NCBI GenBank assembly: GCA_963921195.1
Contig: OY992538.1
Coordinates: forward strand, 87,729,904 to 87,793,903
Reading direction: 5' to 3'
Length of the DNA: 64,000 nt
Source: Pegoplata infirma
Taxonomy: Eukaryota; Arthropoda; Insecta; Diptera; Anthomyiidae
In this document: piece after piece, positions 23,098 through 33,203 of the stretch
Layout of the letters: the number at the start of each line of letters is the position of its first letter
Position numbering within the stretch: the first letter of the stretch is position 1
Translations under genes and position numbers: made by a program
The notes under the pieces: generated by a model
Told to the model about the DNA's origin: nothing
What the model saw: the letters and a program-made list of their open reading frames with translations, nothing else
Databases searched by the model: none

Positions 23098-24147
23098 CTA
23101 AAGAGTTATAGCAATAGTTTCGTTATAAAATTTACAAATAATGCATTTAACTTCTACAATATGCACACTGACTTCAATAACATCTTCACCGTAATTTTTA
23201 ACGTTATAAAGTCCTATTTCTTTTGATGGAATTGGATAGACAAAATAATCGTTTATTTCATTAAAGATGTTGCCTTTTAAATATGTATTATCACATGTGT
23301 GTTTAGATCGATTTGTACTAAAAATTTGGTTTACTATCATAATATTTCCATTACTAAGTAGAATTGCGTTATCAGGATGGGATGCAGTAATTTTGAAACC
23401 ATGAATATTAATAAAAGAAAACACAACTTTTGTTTCAGTGGATTCCATTACTTTGCCAAGAGAATACTTTTTGTTTTTAAAGAGAGGATATACCAATGGA
23501 GCTTTATTTGGAGAATTAACGGTATGAAAAACATGAAATTTTCGTTGAAGTTCAGCAATAGGATTGTTCCGAGAGTTAACAATCGATTTTAAGTAACCCA
23601 GACTGTTTTCAAAATCAAAAGCAGAGAACTGTGATATTGGTGCCCCCATATTTACTACATCATGTGCGATATGAATGAGATTGTGAATATTCATTGTTTG
23701 GCAATTAGGACCATAAAAATGTGGCATACATTCCACAAATCTTCTTAATATTTCCTTTGCATAATTTGCTTTTAGAGTAGCTAATTCATTTCATGACAGA
23801 ATACGGCAAGCTGTAAATAGAATTAAAAAATACCTGTACTGGTCATATTCCATTACATTTTTTAAAATTATAGCTCCACCATATAGCAAAAAAAAAACTA
23901 AATTGAGTGGCTTTCCAATTTCCAATATCAAATAAATCAAAACTTTTTCTTTGAAACTCTGACGGTATGTCTCTTGATATATTTGTGAAGTTTTGTTGTA
24001 ACTTCGCAACATTTTCATCAGAAATAAGGAAAATGATTTCTTGATAATCATTTTTTGCAATAAATGTTTGCTTATACCAAGATACAACATATTCATTTCA
24101 TCTAGTACGACAGATTTTACCACGTCAAAATTAACGATGTTGAGCAA
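23098..24147 (-). pseudogene. Disrupted CACTA/EnSpm-type transposase C-terminal region (DUF4218-like)
   Basis: One minus-strand frame is interrupted by a single in-frame TGA at 23791-23793. Frame and homology continue across it. Before the stop, VLDEMNMLYLGISKHLL resembles the conserved 'D-M-H-x-x-x-LG' motif of tnp2-type transposases. After it, NIHNLIHIAHDVVNMG, SAFDFENSLGYLKSIV and NPIAELQRK match the DUF4218-like segment found in CACTA-type proteins ('N-H-L-H...SAF.FE..LG'). The C-terminal part has the usual cysteine-containing tail. The frame closes upstream at a TAA (24151-24153) about 20 bp from the insertion point of the 16.9-kb interval. A pyrimidine-rich 'CCTTTACTGCAG' on the minus strand at about 41070-41081 could be an old splice acceptor. 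The N-terminal catalytic part was not found. Presumably inactive. Confidence 0.65.
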
Positions 24148-24308
24148 TTTTTACAAAAATTAGCCGCTGACCAGGCAACCAAGCCGACACGAAATTTTCG
24201 GCGGCGGCGGCGCGACTAATTTTGCTTGCCGGCGGCGGCTTTTGTACTTTTCGGTCGGCGGCGGCTCATTCATCAGCTCATTTGCCTTTTCATTTTTTTT
24301 CGTTGTAG

Positions 24309-25204
24309 CAAAAGTGGTAAAAAGGTATCTGGAACACCTAACAATTGAAAGGAAGCCGGGAACAGGAACAACGACTGGTTATCGTAACATTGGTAAGGCA
24401 TATAAAGTTAAAAGCATCCTTAAGAGAGCTCCTAACACATCTGGCAGAAAAACAGCTCGGTTAGCCCAATGCTCAGACTTTTTTGTACGTAAAGTGAAAC
24501 GTAAGGCGGGACTAAAGTCCTACAAAGTTCAAAAAGTTCCCGATAGAAACGCTTTTAAAAATTTGGAGGCCAAAACCAGAGCTAGAAAATTGAAATCAAA
24601 TTTTATAAAAAAATACAACTGTTGTGTAATGGACGACGAAACTTATGTCCTGGCTGATTTTGCGCAGCTCCCTGGTCAAGAATTTTATGTTTCCGATGTT
24701 CGAGGAAATGTTGCGGAAAAATTTCGGTCAAAAAAGCAAACGAAATTCCCCAAAAAATTCCTAGTATGGCAAGCCATATGTAGCTGCGGCCAAAGAAGCC
24801 AGTCATTTGTGACATCTGGCTCTATAAACAGCGAAATTTATATCAAGGAGTGTTTGCAGAAGAGACTTCTTCCGTTCTTGAGTCAGCACAATGTATCCAC
24901 TTACTTTTGGCCCGATTTAGCATCTTGTCACTACAGCAAGAAAGCGCTGGAGTGGTATAATGATAATAATGTGGTTTTTGTACCAAGAGAGGCAAATCCA
25001 CCAAACTGCCCGGAGCTCAGGCCAGTGGAGAGATATTGGGCTCTTGTTAAAAAAGAATTAAAGGGCACAAAAAAGGTCTCCCAGGACATGCAAGATTTCA
25101 AACGTAGATGGACCACCTGCTCTAAAAAGGTGACAGAAACTACCATAAAAGCTTTAATGGGAGGGTTTCCGGAAGAAGTGGATAACTTTGTTCGTAGTGG
25201 TTAG
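24309..25204 (+). CDS. Tc1/mariner-type transposase, DD37E, N-terminally incomplete
   Basis: The open frame runs from 24242 (a TTG), but residues before about 23 are translated hAT terminal sequence. A pyrimidine tract and TAG end at 24308, so coding here may start as an internal exon. The catalytic triad is visible, numbering from the 24242 frame: D132 in MDDETY, D225 in FWPDLASCH and E263 in CPELRPVERYW. That gives 37 residues between the second D and the E, which is the DD37E class of the IS630-Tc1-mariner superfamily. The family cuts and pastes DNA at TA sites in the nucleus. The segment RKAGLKSYKVQKVPDRN fits the end of the HTH region. The catalytic domain is complete, without frameshift or stop to the TAG after FVRSG, so it is relatively young. 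Its own inverted ends were not identified. A shorter or fused protein could be expressed, but without the first HTH it may not bind ends. Confidence 0.85.
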
Positions 25205-25344
25205 AGTTCCATGCGGTTTTTTTGTTATGATTTTGTATTAAATTTTATTTAATAAAAATTTGGTTTGAAGTCTTAAAATTCAGTAGTCTGTTTTTTATTT
25301 AACTTTATGTGTGTTAACATTTTTATGATCTCACTCCTTATATT

Positions 25345-27133
25345 AAAAAAAGTTGGACAACGTTTTGTTGGTATTTAAATGTAGTTTAAGAAAAAATATG
25401 TACAAATTATTCGAAGTAATTATCACTTATTTTTTGACGTTTAAAAATTAAAATCTACTTTTTGAAAAAGTCCGAAACCTTCGATTTTTTTGTAAAAAAC
25501 TCTAAAAATTCTACTCTAAATTACGCAACTTTTAAGCTTTAATTCGAGATGTGATCACAATTCTTTCTATTTTTTTTAAATTTTTAAAATTGCACCTTTT
25601 TTTTGCTCTGATTTATTTTATGTGGTGCTCCAAAAAAAAATAAATTGCTAAATACTGACCCTAACTCACCCAAGATATATTCATTTGGAGATAAAGATAC
25701 GTCTCACAAAAATTAAGGACGATCGGACATGGGTAAGGCGTTCAGCATGGTCCTTGAAATTTAAAAAACTGATTACAAGGAAAAATATGATTTTTTTTTC
25801 TGTTTTCCCAATTTTTTTTGGTATTTTGAATTAAGTATAAATTCTAGTGGTTACAGAACTATGATGTGGAGTAAAATGCCTTTCTAATAAGGTACTAAAA
25901 TCGGTTAAAAATCAGCCAAGTTATTGCAACTTCCTCAGGCATCTAATGTGTGTCACACCACTTGATTTATGAATTCGAGTCCCATTTTTTAAATTTATTG
26001 AAATTATCTACTTTAATAACATTTTTTTATTATTAATGTTTCAGTGTAATATTTTTTTTGTTTTTCCAAATTTAAAAATCAAAAATAAATAAAAATTTTA
26101 AAATGGAGATTTCAAAATAGTGTTGAAAATGGAGGCATTTTTAGCATTAATTTAAATCATGTTAGCAAAACACAATACCAAAAATACTTGTCATCTAATA
26201 ACATTTGAACTTGAAGAATAAAAAAATGTTATTACAGTAGAAAATTTCAATAAATTTCAAAAATCGGATTGTATTGCTTAATCAAGTGGTCTGCCACATA
26301 TTAGATGCCTGGGGAAGTTGTCATAACTTGGCTGATTTTCAACCAATTTTAGTTTTTGGTACCTTATTAGAAAGGCATTTTACTCTATATCATAATTATG
26401 TAACTTTAATTAAAATTTAACTTAAAGTACCAATAAAATTGCGAAAACAGAAAAAAAATCCTATTTTTCCTTGTAATCCGTGTTTAAAAATTCAAGGCCC
26501 ATGCGGAAAGTCTTATCCATGTCCGATCGTCCTTAACTTTTGTCAGACGTATTTTTACCTCCAAATGAATATACTTAGGCTAAGTAAGGGGCAGTATCTA
26601 CCAATTTTATTTTTTTGGAGCACTATATAAAATAAATCAGAGTTAAAAAAATAAAAGGTGCAATATTAAAAATTAAAAAAAAAAGAATTGCGATCACATC
26701 TCAAATTATGGCTTAAAAGTTGCGTAATTTAGGGTAGAATTTTTAGACTTCTCAAAAAAAAATCGGAGGTTTCGGACTTTTTCAAAAAGTCGATTGTAAT
26801 TTTAAAACGTTAAAAAATTAGTGATAATTACATAGAATAATTTTGTAATATTTTTTTTTCTAAAACTACATTTAAATACTAACAAAACGTTGTCCAACTT
26901 TTTTTAAGATATCTATATTTTTAACTGGTCAAAATTAATTGAAACTTTAAATTTTTTCATTTTTTTAAAAAAATCGCCATTTTGAAAAATTGATTACTCA
27001 ACACCATCTTGGAATAAAAGGCTGAAAATTGGTGTCCAAGTTGCATTTAATAAGTACTAAAACATATCCAAAAATAAAATAAATTGAAAGGGGTCGGGTC
27101 TAAAAGTGAGTGATTTGGCCTCGAATGCCCCAT
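25345..27133. mobile_element. Foldback element of the GGGGCATTCC family (partial)
   Basis: Arms about 25345-25930 and 26280-26910 are inverted copies, e.g. GTTGGACAACGTTTTGTTGG against its complement near 26880-26900, and 'GGCATCTAATGTG' against 'CACATATTAGATGCC'. The turn is near 26100. The right flank continues to 'CGAATGCCCCATATATAT' at 27133, the family terminus. The left terminus is missing or abuts the transposase 3' flank. 44355-44588 is another right-half fragment. Confidence 0.65.
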
Positions 27134-27345
27134 ATATATTAGAGTGCCCCTTTTTTTGGAAATGTTGGAGACGGTACCCGCTCATTTTTTTCCTTTTGAC
27201 TTAAGAATAACTGATGAAAAAGTTTACGCCCCTACGACCACGCCTTCCCTACGCGACGGGGCCTTAAAGAGCGGTACCTAAAAAATCATTTTTCCATACA
27301 AACCAAACCATTTTTTTTTTTTATTTTTAATTTTTTTGTTATTAA
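27134..27345 (+). mobile_element. Left part of an AGAGTGTCCC foldback
   Basis: ATTAGAGTGCCCC, 'GGAAATGTTGGAGACGGTACC' and 'CGCCTTCCCTACGCGACGGG' match 41717-41900 and 55331-55540. It is interrupted at 27348 by the CACTG element, and its inner arm resumes at 33204-33480. Confidence 0.75.
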
Positions 27346-27933
27346 TTACACTGTGCCACAAATTTTGGGTCATCGCATTGAGCCTCAATGCCTTCACCGC
27401 CATATGAAAGTAGACCATCAAGTGGACAAGATCACCAATGGGTTTTGCAAAGTCAGTTCGGATTTCTTTTTTATAGCCCACTGAAGTTTTTATTTTTTTA
27501 TCAAAGGCGTTTGGAAAACGTCAAAAATACTATAATAAGACTACATCTGAGCTTCAAAATATGATTTGATGTTTTCAGTGAAATTTTATGGCGGTTCTTT
27601 TCTTAGAACATTTTAACCCTCTAACTTCTATTTTAAGGGGTCATTTTAGTCCTTTTTCAAAAACTAAACACAGAAGTCTAATAAAACGTCCATTTAGAGG
27701 GTTAAAATGTTCTACAAATATTTTCCTCATAAAATTTCACTAGGGGTCCCCAAATGTTCAAAGTTTGTGCGACATGCGCAATGTGCTTAAAAAGGGTCAA
27801 GTATAAATTATCAATTATTTTAATTTTATCGACCTTTTTCTCTATTATCTAACGTTTTTTTGGAATTTCCAATCAGGCTTTCAAGGTCAAATTATATCCT
27901 ATATGCAAATAAAAGACTTATTTCATATTTTTC

Positions 27934-27972
27934 TCCGACGTTTCGTAGGTTGTTTTCCTACCTCTTCAGGGA
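27934..27972 (-). ncRNA. Hammerhead-ribozyme motif in the Penelope-like 3' region
   Basis: On the minus strand: stem I 5' side UCC (27972-27970), core CUGAAGA (27969-27963), stem II GUAGG/CCUAC with loop AAAACAA, GAAA, then CGUC with cleavage expected after C (27937), and stem I 3' side GGA (27936-27934). Stem III is only the self-complementary ACGU with no loop, the minimal form thought to work best as a dimer. Hammerhead motifs are known in Penelope-like elements. Self-cleavage here is inferred. Confidence 0.75.
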
Positions 27973-28253
27973 TTAGTTTTATTGAATCTGGCAACCACAA
28001 ATTATAAAAAGCAATAATATTAAAAACACATCAACCATATACAATAACATGTAAAGAACAATTCAACTTACATAAAATCTTAAATCTGCATTCACATTTC
28101 AAATTTTAATTTAAATTTGTTTTGAAAAATACACAAAGTACATTTAAACACAAAAATAAAACAAAAATTAAAATGTATAATTACTAAAAAAATTAAAATA
28201 TCACAGGTTAAATTTTTTCCTTAATGCTATATCACAGTTGAAAATGGACTAAT

Positions 28254-29537
28254 TTATAATATTGCAATTGTATAATTTGCATTAGTTCGGTCCTTATCGT
28301 CTTTTTTGTTTACAGCTGAGTCTTGTCTCTCCTGTATTCGCAAACTTTCCAGTGTATATCTTTTGTTTACCCTTCTCTCCACATCTAATACCTTAACATC
28401 GTCTAAGTTCGGGTTATGCTTTTGATCAATACAGTGTAGGGCTAATGCTGTTGAGTATTTAAGTTTTTCTATGTCTGTTTTATGTTCATTTATTCTTGTA
28501 GCTAAATTTCTTTTGGTGGTTCCAACGTACACTTTACCGCACGCTTCGTCATCATTACCATTACATTTGATTTCGTACACTACATTGCTACGATCATATT
28601 TTTCTATTTTAGTTTTTGTTTGTGTAAATAGTGCGTTTGTTGTTTTATTTGGTTTGTGAGCCAATGATACTGTATCATCTTCGATTATATCCCTCATTTG
28701 TTTACTCTCTGTAAGTTTGGGTATATATGAGAGACTGTAGAATTTTTTGGTGATGCCAGATGTATTGTTGGTGGTTTGTTCCCTAGTTTCTTCATTTATT
28801 GCTTTGTGTATTAAATTGTTAATAATATTAGTCGGATAATTATTTGTTGCTAAAATATTTTTAACTATTTTTAAATTTTTGTCTTTAAATTTATTATCAC
28901 TTAATAGGTCAACTTTTTTAATTAAGTTTATTGCAGTGTTTGTTTTTTGTTTCATAGGTTGCGTTGAGTGATAGTTAATTAAACGACCTGATGCAATAGA
29001 TTTTGTGTACCAATCTGTTATGATTTTATTATTCTCCCTATAGATCTTCATATCTAAATAGGGGATCGCATTGTTCTGTTCCTTTTCAATCGTAAATCTG
29101 ATTTTCTTATGGTAGCTGTTGAATGTGTTTAAAATAAGTTCTTCATCACTTTTCTTAATGATGGCAAATAGGTCATCAACGTATTTTGAAATGAGTTTTA
29201 TATTTATATTCTTCTTTCTTAGGTCTTCAGTGGCTTTCTCCAGCATATTGTCCAGGACTATGTCTGCTATCGTTGGTGATAACGGATTACCCATAGGCAT
29301 GCCATATGTCTGGTTATAATACGTTTCCCCATAGATAAAGTAATTGATATCATTTAAACAGAATTTTAGTAAATTAAGAAAATGGGACCTGGGTATTTTA
29401 GTATGGCTTTTTAAATTATTCCAATTATTCATTATGTTACTTATGGCTAAATGAATCGGTATGTTTGTGAATAACGATACCACGTCTAAAGAAATTAAAA
29501 TTTCGTCATCATCTAGCGTTATTTCCTTTAGTTTCAA
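28254..29537 (-). CDS. Penelope-like reverse transcriptase with GIY-YIG endonuclease, 5'-truncated
   Basis: The frame enters directly from the insertion boundary (the listed start is a TTG), so the N-terminus is missing. RT motifs in order: SLDVVSLFTNIP around residues 16-27 with catalytic D18; YGMPMGNPLSPTIADI around 78-93; KYVDDLFAII around 118-127 with catalytic D121 and D122; then AIPYLDMKIY and a thumb-like segment ending YHSTQPMKQK. After a linker comes a GIY-YIG type region around residues 320-360 (VVYEIKCNG, a cysteine pair, KVYVGTTKRNLATRINEHK). RT plus C-terminal GIY-YIG is diagnostic of Penelope-like elements, where the nuclease nicks DNA and the RT copies RNA. The frame is uninterrupted to TAA, so the copy is young, but RT motifs 1-2 are absent and it should be dead. 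Confidence 0.9.
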   Translation of the reverse strand: MKLKEITLDDDEILISLDVVSLFTNIPIHLAISNIMNNWNNLKSHTKIPRSHFLNLLKFCLNDINYFIYGETYYNQTYGMPMGNPLSPTIADIVLDNMLEKATEDLRKKNINIKLISKYVDDLFAIIKKSDEELILNTFNSYHKKIRFTIEKEQNNAIPYLDMKIYRENNKIITDWYTKSIASGRLINYHSTQPMKQKTNTAINLIKKVDLLSDNKFKDKNLKIVKNILATNNYPTNIINNLIHKAINEETREQTTNNTSGITKKFYSLSYIPKLTESKQMRDIIEDDTVSLAHKPNKTTNALFTQTKTKIEKYDRSNVVYEIKCNGNDDEACGKVYVGTTKRNLATRINEHKTDIEKLKYSTALALHCIDQKHNPNLDDVKVLDVERRVNKRYTLESLRIQERQDSAVNKKDDKDRTNANYTIAIL

Positions 29538-30169
29538 TGTTTGTTATTTTTTTTTACCAAAGCAGTGTTAAAAAATATCGACAAAAAACAGTGCAAATAT
29601 TCTTTTGAGCTAAAAATTATGTTCTGATGTGTTTTATAAAATTTTATGATGACTCTTTTCTTTGACAAAATTAACCCTCTTGCTCCCGTTTTAAAGGGTC
29701 AATTTTGTCCTTTTTTAAAAGAAATACAAAAAAGTCTATAAAAAAAGGCAGTTAGAGGGTTAAAATGTTTTACAAATATTTTCTGCATCAAATTTTACTA
29801 GGCTGCGTCTAAGACAGAAAGTTCGTCCAGCATATAGAAAATGCTTAAAAATTTTTATACTTTTTTTTTTGACCGAAACATAAAAAAAAAACAAGTTAAA
29901 AAGTTAAATTTGACTTTGTCGAATGTATTGATACCCTCCACAATGTAAAAAGTTAATTTGCAAAAAAAAAAAAAAACAAAAAAAAAAATTTTAAAAAAAA
30001 TCCGCGAAAAAAATTTTTTGGCAAAAAAAAAAATTCGACGAAAATGTTTTTTTTTTTTGTAAAAAAATATGTTTGTACATGTTTAAATACCATTCGGTGA
30101 TCAATTCTGTTCACCTGTGTCAACCAGCAGCAGAATTAAAGCATTTTGTGTTTTTAGGTTATGTTGAAT

Positions 30170-31358
30170 TAGAGTTTGCAAATAATCGAGATATTTCATA
30201 ATCGCGATTACGATTAAAAAAATTGCCGTTAATCGCGATTACGATTAATCGAATTTTTTAAATAATTTTAAATAATCTTTAAAAAAATCTTTTGAAATTT
30301 ATATTTTTAAGAATAAAAACTATTATTTTTAAGAAATAGTAGTAAAATTAAAAGCTTTCGAACTTTTACAGAAAAAATTATTCAAGATTTTGGCACCACA
30401 GTCTCTTTTTTTAGTATATCATTGCGCTCGAGCGCTCTTGATAATTTTTTGTTAAAATTTTTTTAAAACTTATAATTAAAATTCTTTGTTGATAAAATTT
30501 CACACATACTTTAATTTTTGACATCTTCAACACTTTTTTAATGATCAAAAAAATTTTTTGGAGGAAAATACTAGATTTTCTTACATCTTTATTGCGCTTA
30601 AATAACATCTATAAAGAGTGCTTTAATCAGCGCTGAAAAGATACATGGTTTTACTGGGTCTTAATATCTTTTTATCTTTGCTATTAAAGAGTACTCTAAA
30701 CTGTGACTGATTTGGATTCGGTGTTTGGATCATGATTCCTTTCCAAAAGCTGCTTTCTGTTTACCAAAATTTCTGCGGGGTCGTGTCAGAATACATGCCG
30801 ATGGCAAGTTATCTGTTGTAAGGAAATTTATTTAAAAAATTTACAAGGCATCATTAGTCAATCAGCGGTCAAAGTATGAAAAAATTAAGTTTTTTTTACA
30901 AAATTTCATGTCTAAATTTTTTGACCAAAGCCTTTTGAGTATATTTTAAAAACCAAATTCTTTAAAATTTACTCAGATCAGAATTTAAATTTTACTATAA
31001 ATTTGAATGCCTTTTACGAGAAAAGGAATGAAAAATCGCAAACAATTTAAATGAATCATAGGCCAACGCATAAAAACTTTCCAGTCTAGTTAACATTCCA
31101 GAATCAATGATTTTGTTTGAAATTGTCTCGAAAAGAATTGTTTTTACACTAATTTAGTTTTTTTAAAAATAATTTTAGTTTCTATTTAAAATGGGTTTCA
31201 AAAAATTTTGCAACTGATTTAAATTCGTTATAAAAACAGTGTATTTTATAGAAAATTTTTAATCGTAATCGCATGATTTTTTTGTCGATTACGATTACGA
31301 TTAATGGGCGCGATTAATCGCGATTACGATTACGATTTTAATCGTTTTGCAAACTCTA
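30170..31358. mobile_element. hAT-like element (TSD TGTTGAAT), 1.19 kb
   Basis: TAGAGTTTGCAAA at the left and TTTGCAAACTCTA at the right. Perfect 8-bp duplication TGTTGAAT at 30162-30169 and 31359-31366. The empty site survives in the mirror arm at 32141-32158. Subterminal regions are packed with ATTACGATTAATCG-type repeats in both orientations. The middle (30590-30785) resembles the CCCAGCA repeat. No transposase. Confidence 0.85.
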
Positions 31359-31639
31359 TGTTGAATGTACCACAATTTTCGAGGTGTTCTTTCATTTTCG
31401 TTCATAACTTTTGAACCGCTGAACCGATTTCGCTCAAATGCAATACCAAACTGCTAAGGGCAACAACAAGTAAATATGCTAAGTCTTAGTTATATCTGTT
31501 TAATACTTTGGCCGTGATCACCATTTCAGATATCTTGGGAAAAAGTCGCGTGATGCCGTTCTAGCGGAAATTTGTTGGTGAAGCAAAAATATATTTGAGG
31601 ACGAAGAAGAATTTGGTGGGGAAAAGACCTAGGCTTTCT

Positions 31640-31985
31640 TTTGAATTAAAAAAAGGGCACAATTTGACAAGAAAATCAAAAAAGTTTTGGATTTAAAAAA
31701 AAAAATCAAAAATTTTTTTTTATTTTTTTTATAATTTTTTTTCGCAAGATTGAAGAAATAGATATCTAAACTATTTGGGACACATTTTTCTAAAAACAAT
31801 TGGTAAGAAGTTACATGGATGAGAAAAAACACCTCTTTGGCCAAAATGTCAAATTTCGACCCACTCTAACTCAGAGAGTCCTTGACCGATCTCGTTGAAA
31901 AATTGTGTTTGCACTACTATCCAATAGGAAAGTAGATCGGGATTTCATCCCGATCGAAAGACATCGGTTTCAAAAGTTGTGTCAG
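31640..31985 (-). mobile_element. TGGGGG MITE, half copy
   Basis: Ends with TGTCAGTTGACACGAAATCC then CCCCCA. It is the reverse complement of 8513-8790 and matches 46464-46809. The partner end is missing. Confidence 0.65.
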
Positions 31986-33203
31986 TTGACACGAAATCCC
32001 CCATATATATTATTGATCAATGATCGATTTTGAGACATTCTAGCGATGCCTGTCCGTCTGTGGAAATGGTAATTACGACCAAAGTATTAAACAGATATAA
32101 CTAAGACTGAACGAAAATGTAAGAACACCTCGAAAATTGTGGTACATTCAACATAACCTGGTTGACTCATGTGAACAGAATTGATCACCGAATGGTATTT
32201 AAACAAGTACAAACATATTTTTTTTACAAAAAAAAAAACATTTTCGTCGAATTTTTTTTTACCAAAAAATTTTTTTTGCGGATTATTTTTTTTTTAAATT
32301 TTTATTTTTGTTTTTTTTTTTTGCAAATAAAATTTTTACATTCGACAAAGTCGAATTTAACTTTTTAATTTGTTTTTTTTTTATATTTCGGTCCAAAAAA
32401 AATACAAAAAAAAAAAAATTTAATACTTTAAAATTTTTAAGCATTTTCTATATGCTGGACGAACTTTCTGTCTTAGACGTACCCTAGTAAAATTTGATGC
32501 AAAAAATATTTGTAAAACATTTTAACCCTCTAACTGCCTTTTTTTATAGACTTTTTTGTATTTCTTTCAAAAAAGGAAAAAATTTACCCTTTAAAACGGG
32601 AGCTAGAGGGTTAATTTGGTCAAAGAAAAGAATCATCATAAAATTTTATAAAACACATCAGAACATGATTTTTGGCTCAAAAGTATATTTGCACTGTTTT
32701 TTGTCTTTATTTTTTAACACTGCTTTGGTAAAAAAAAATAACAAACATTGATAATTTATACTTGACCCTTTTTAAGCACTTTGCGCATGTCGCACAAACT
32801 TTGAACATTTAACGACCCCTAGTGAAATTTTATGAGGAAAATATTTGTAGAACATTTTAACCCTCTAAATGGACGTTTTATTAGACTTCTGTGTTTAGTT
32901 TTTGAAAAGGACTAAAATGACCCCTTTAAATAGCAGTTAGAGGGTTAAAATGTTCTAAGAAAAGAACCGCCATAAAATTTCACTGAAAACATCAAATCAT
33001 ATTTTGAAGCTCAGATGTAGTCTTATTATAGTATTTTTGACGTTTTCCAAACGCCTTTGATAAAAAATAAAAACTTCAGTGGGCTATAAAAAAGAAATCC
33101 GAACTGACTTTGCAAAACCCTTTGGTGATTTTGTCCACTTGATGGTCTACTTTCATGTGGCGTTGATGCCATTGAGGCTCATTTTTCTTGTTGCACAGTG
33201 TTA

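Larger units (their letters stand above)
27816..29538 (-). mobile_element. 5'-truncated Penelope-like retroelement insertion
   Basis: The insertion is flanked by TCAAT (27811-27815 and 29534-29538). The opposite arm of the host foldback (around 32741-32760) keeps the empty site, so the boundaries are exact to a few bases. The element reads on the minus strand. It starts inside the RT domain and ends with a ~440-bp 3' untranslated part carrying a hammerhead-ribozyme motif. Penelope-like elements are target-primed retroelements, commonly 5'-truncated. Confidence 0.88.
29888..32373. repeat. Two inverted mini-me fragments forming the centre of the foldback
   Basis: 29888-30169 and 31367-31540 form one mini-me on the minus strand, interrupted by a hAT-like element. 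31990-32373 is a second on the plus strand, ending 'CGACAAAGTCGAATTTAAC'. Shared (GTCC) and 'TCGGTGATCAATTCTGT'-type blocks confirm the relationship. Non-coding. Confidence 0.7.
27349..33200. mobile_element. 5.9-kb foldback with CACTGTGC ends (TSD TTA)
   Basis: CACTGTGCCACAA at the left and, inverted, CACTGTGCAACAA at the right. TTA flanks both (27346-27348 and 33201-33203). Collapsing one TTA reproduces the uninterrupted junction seen at 41925-41945. The arms (27360-27815 plus 29539-29880, and 32400-33180) are near-identical inverted copies. CAC-starting ends with a 3-bp duplication fit the CACTA/CMC superfamily. No transposase is inside. The left arm holds a Penelope-like insertion, and the centre holds paired mini-me fragments and a hAT-like element. 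Confidence 0.75.
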
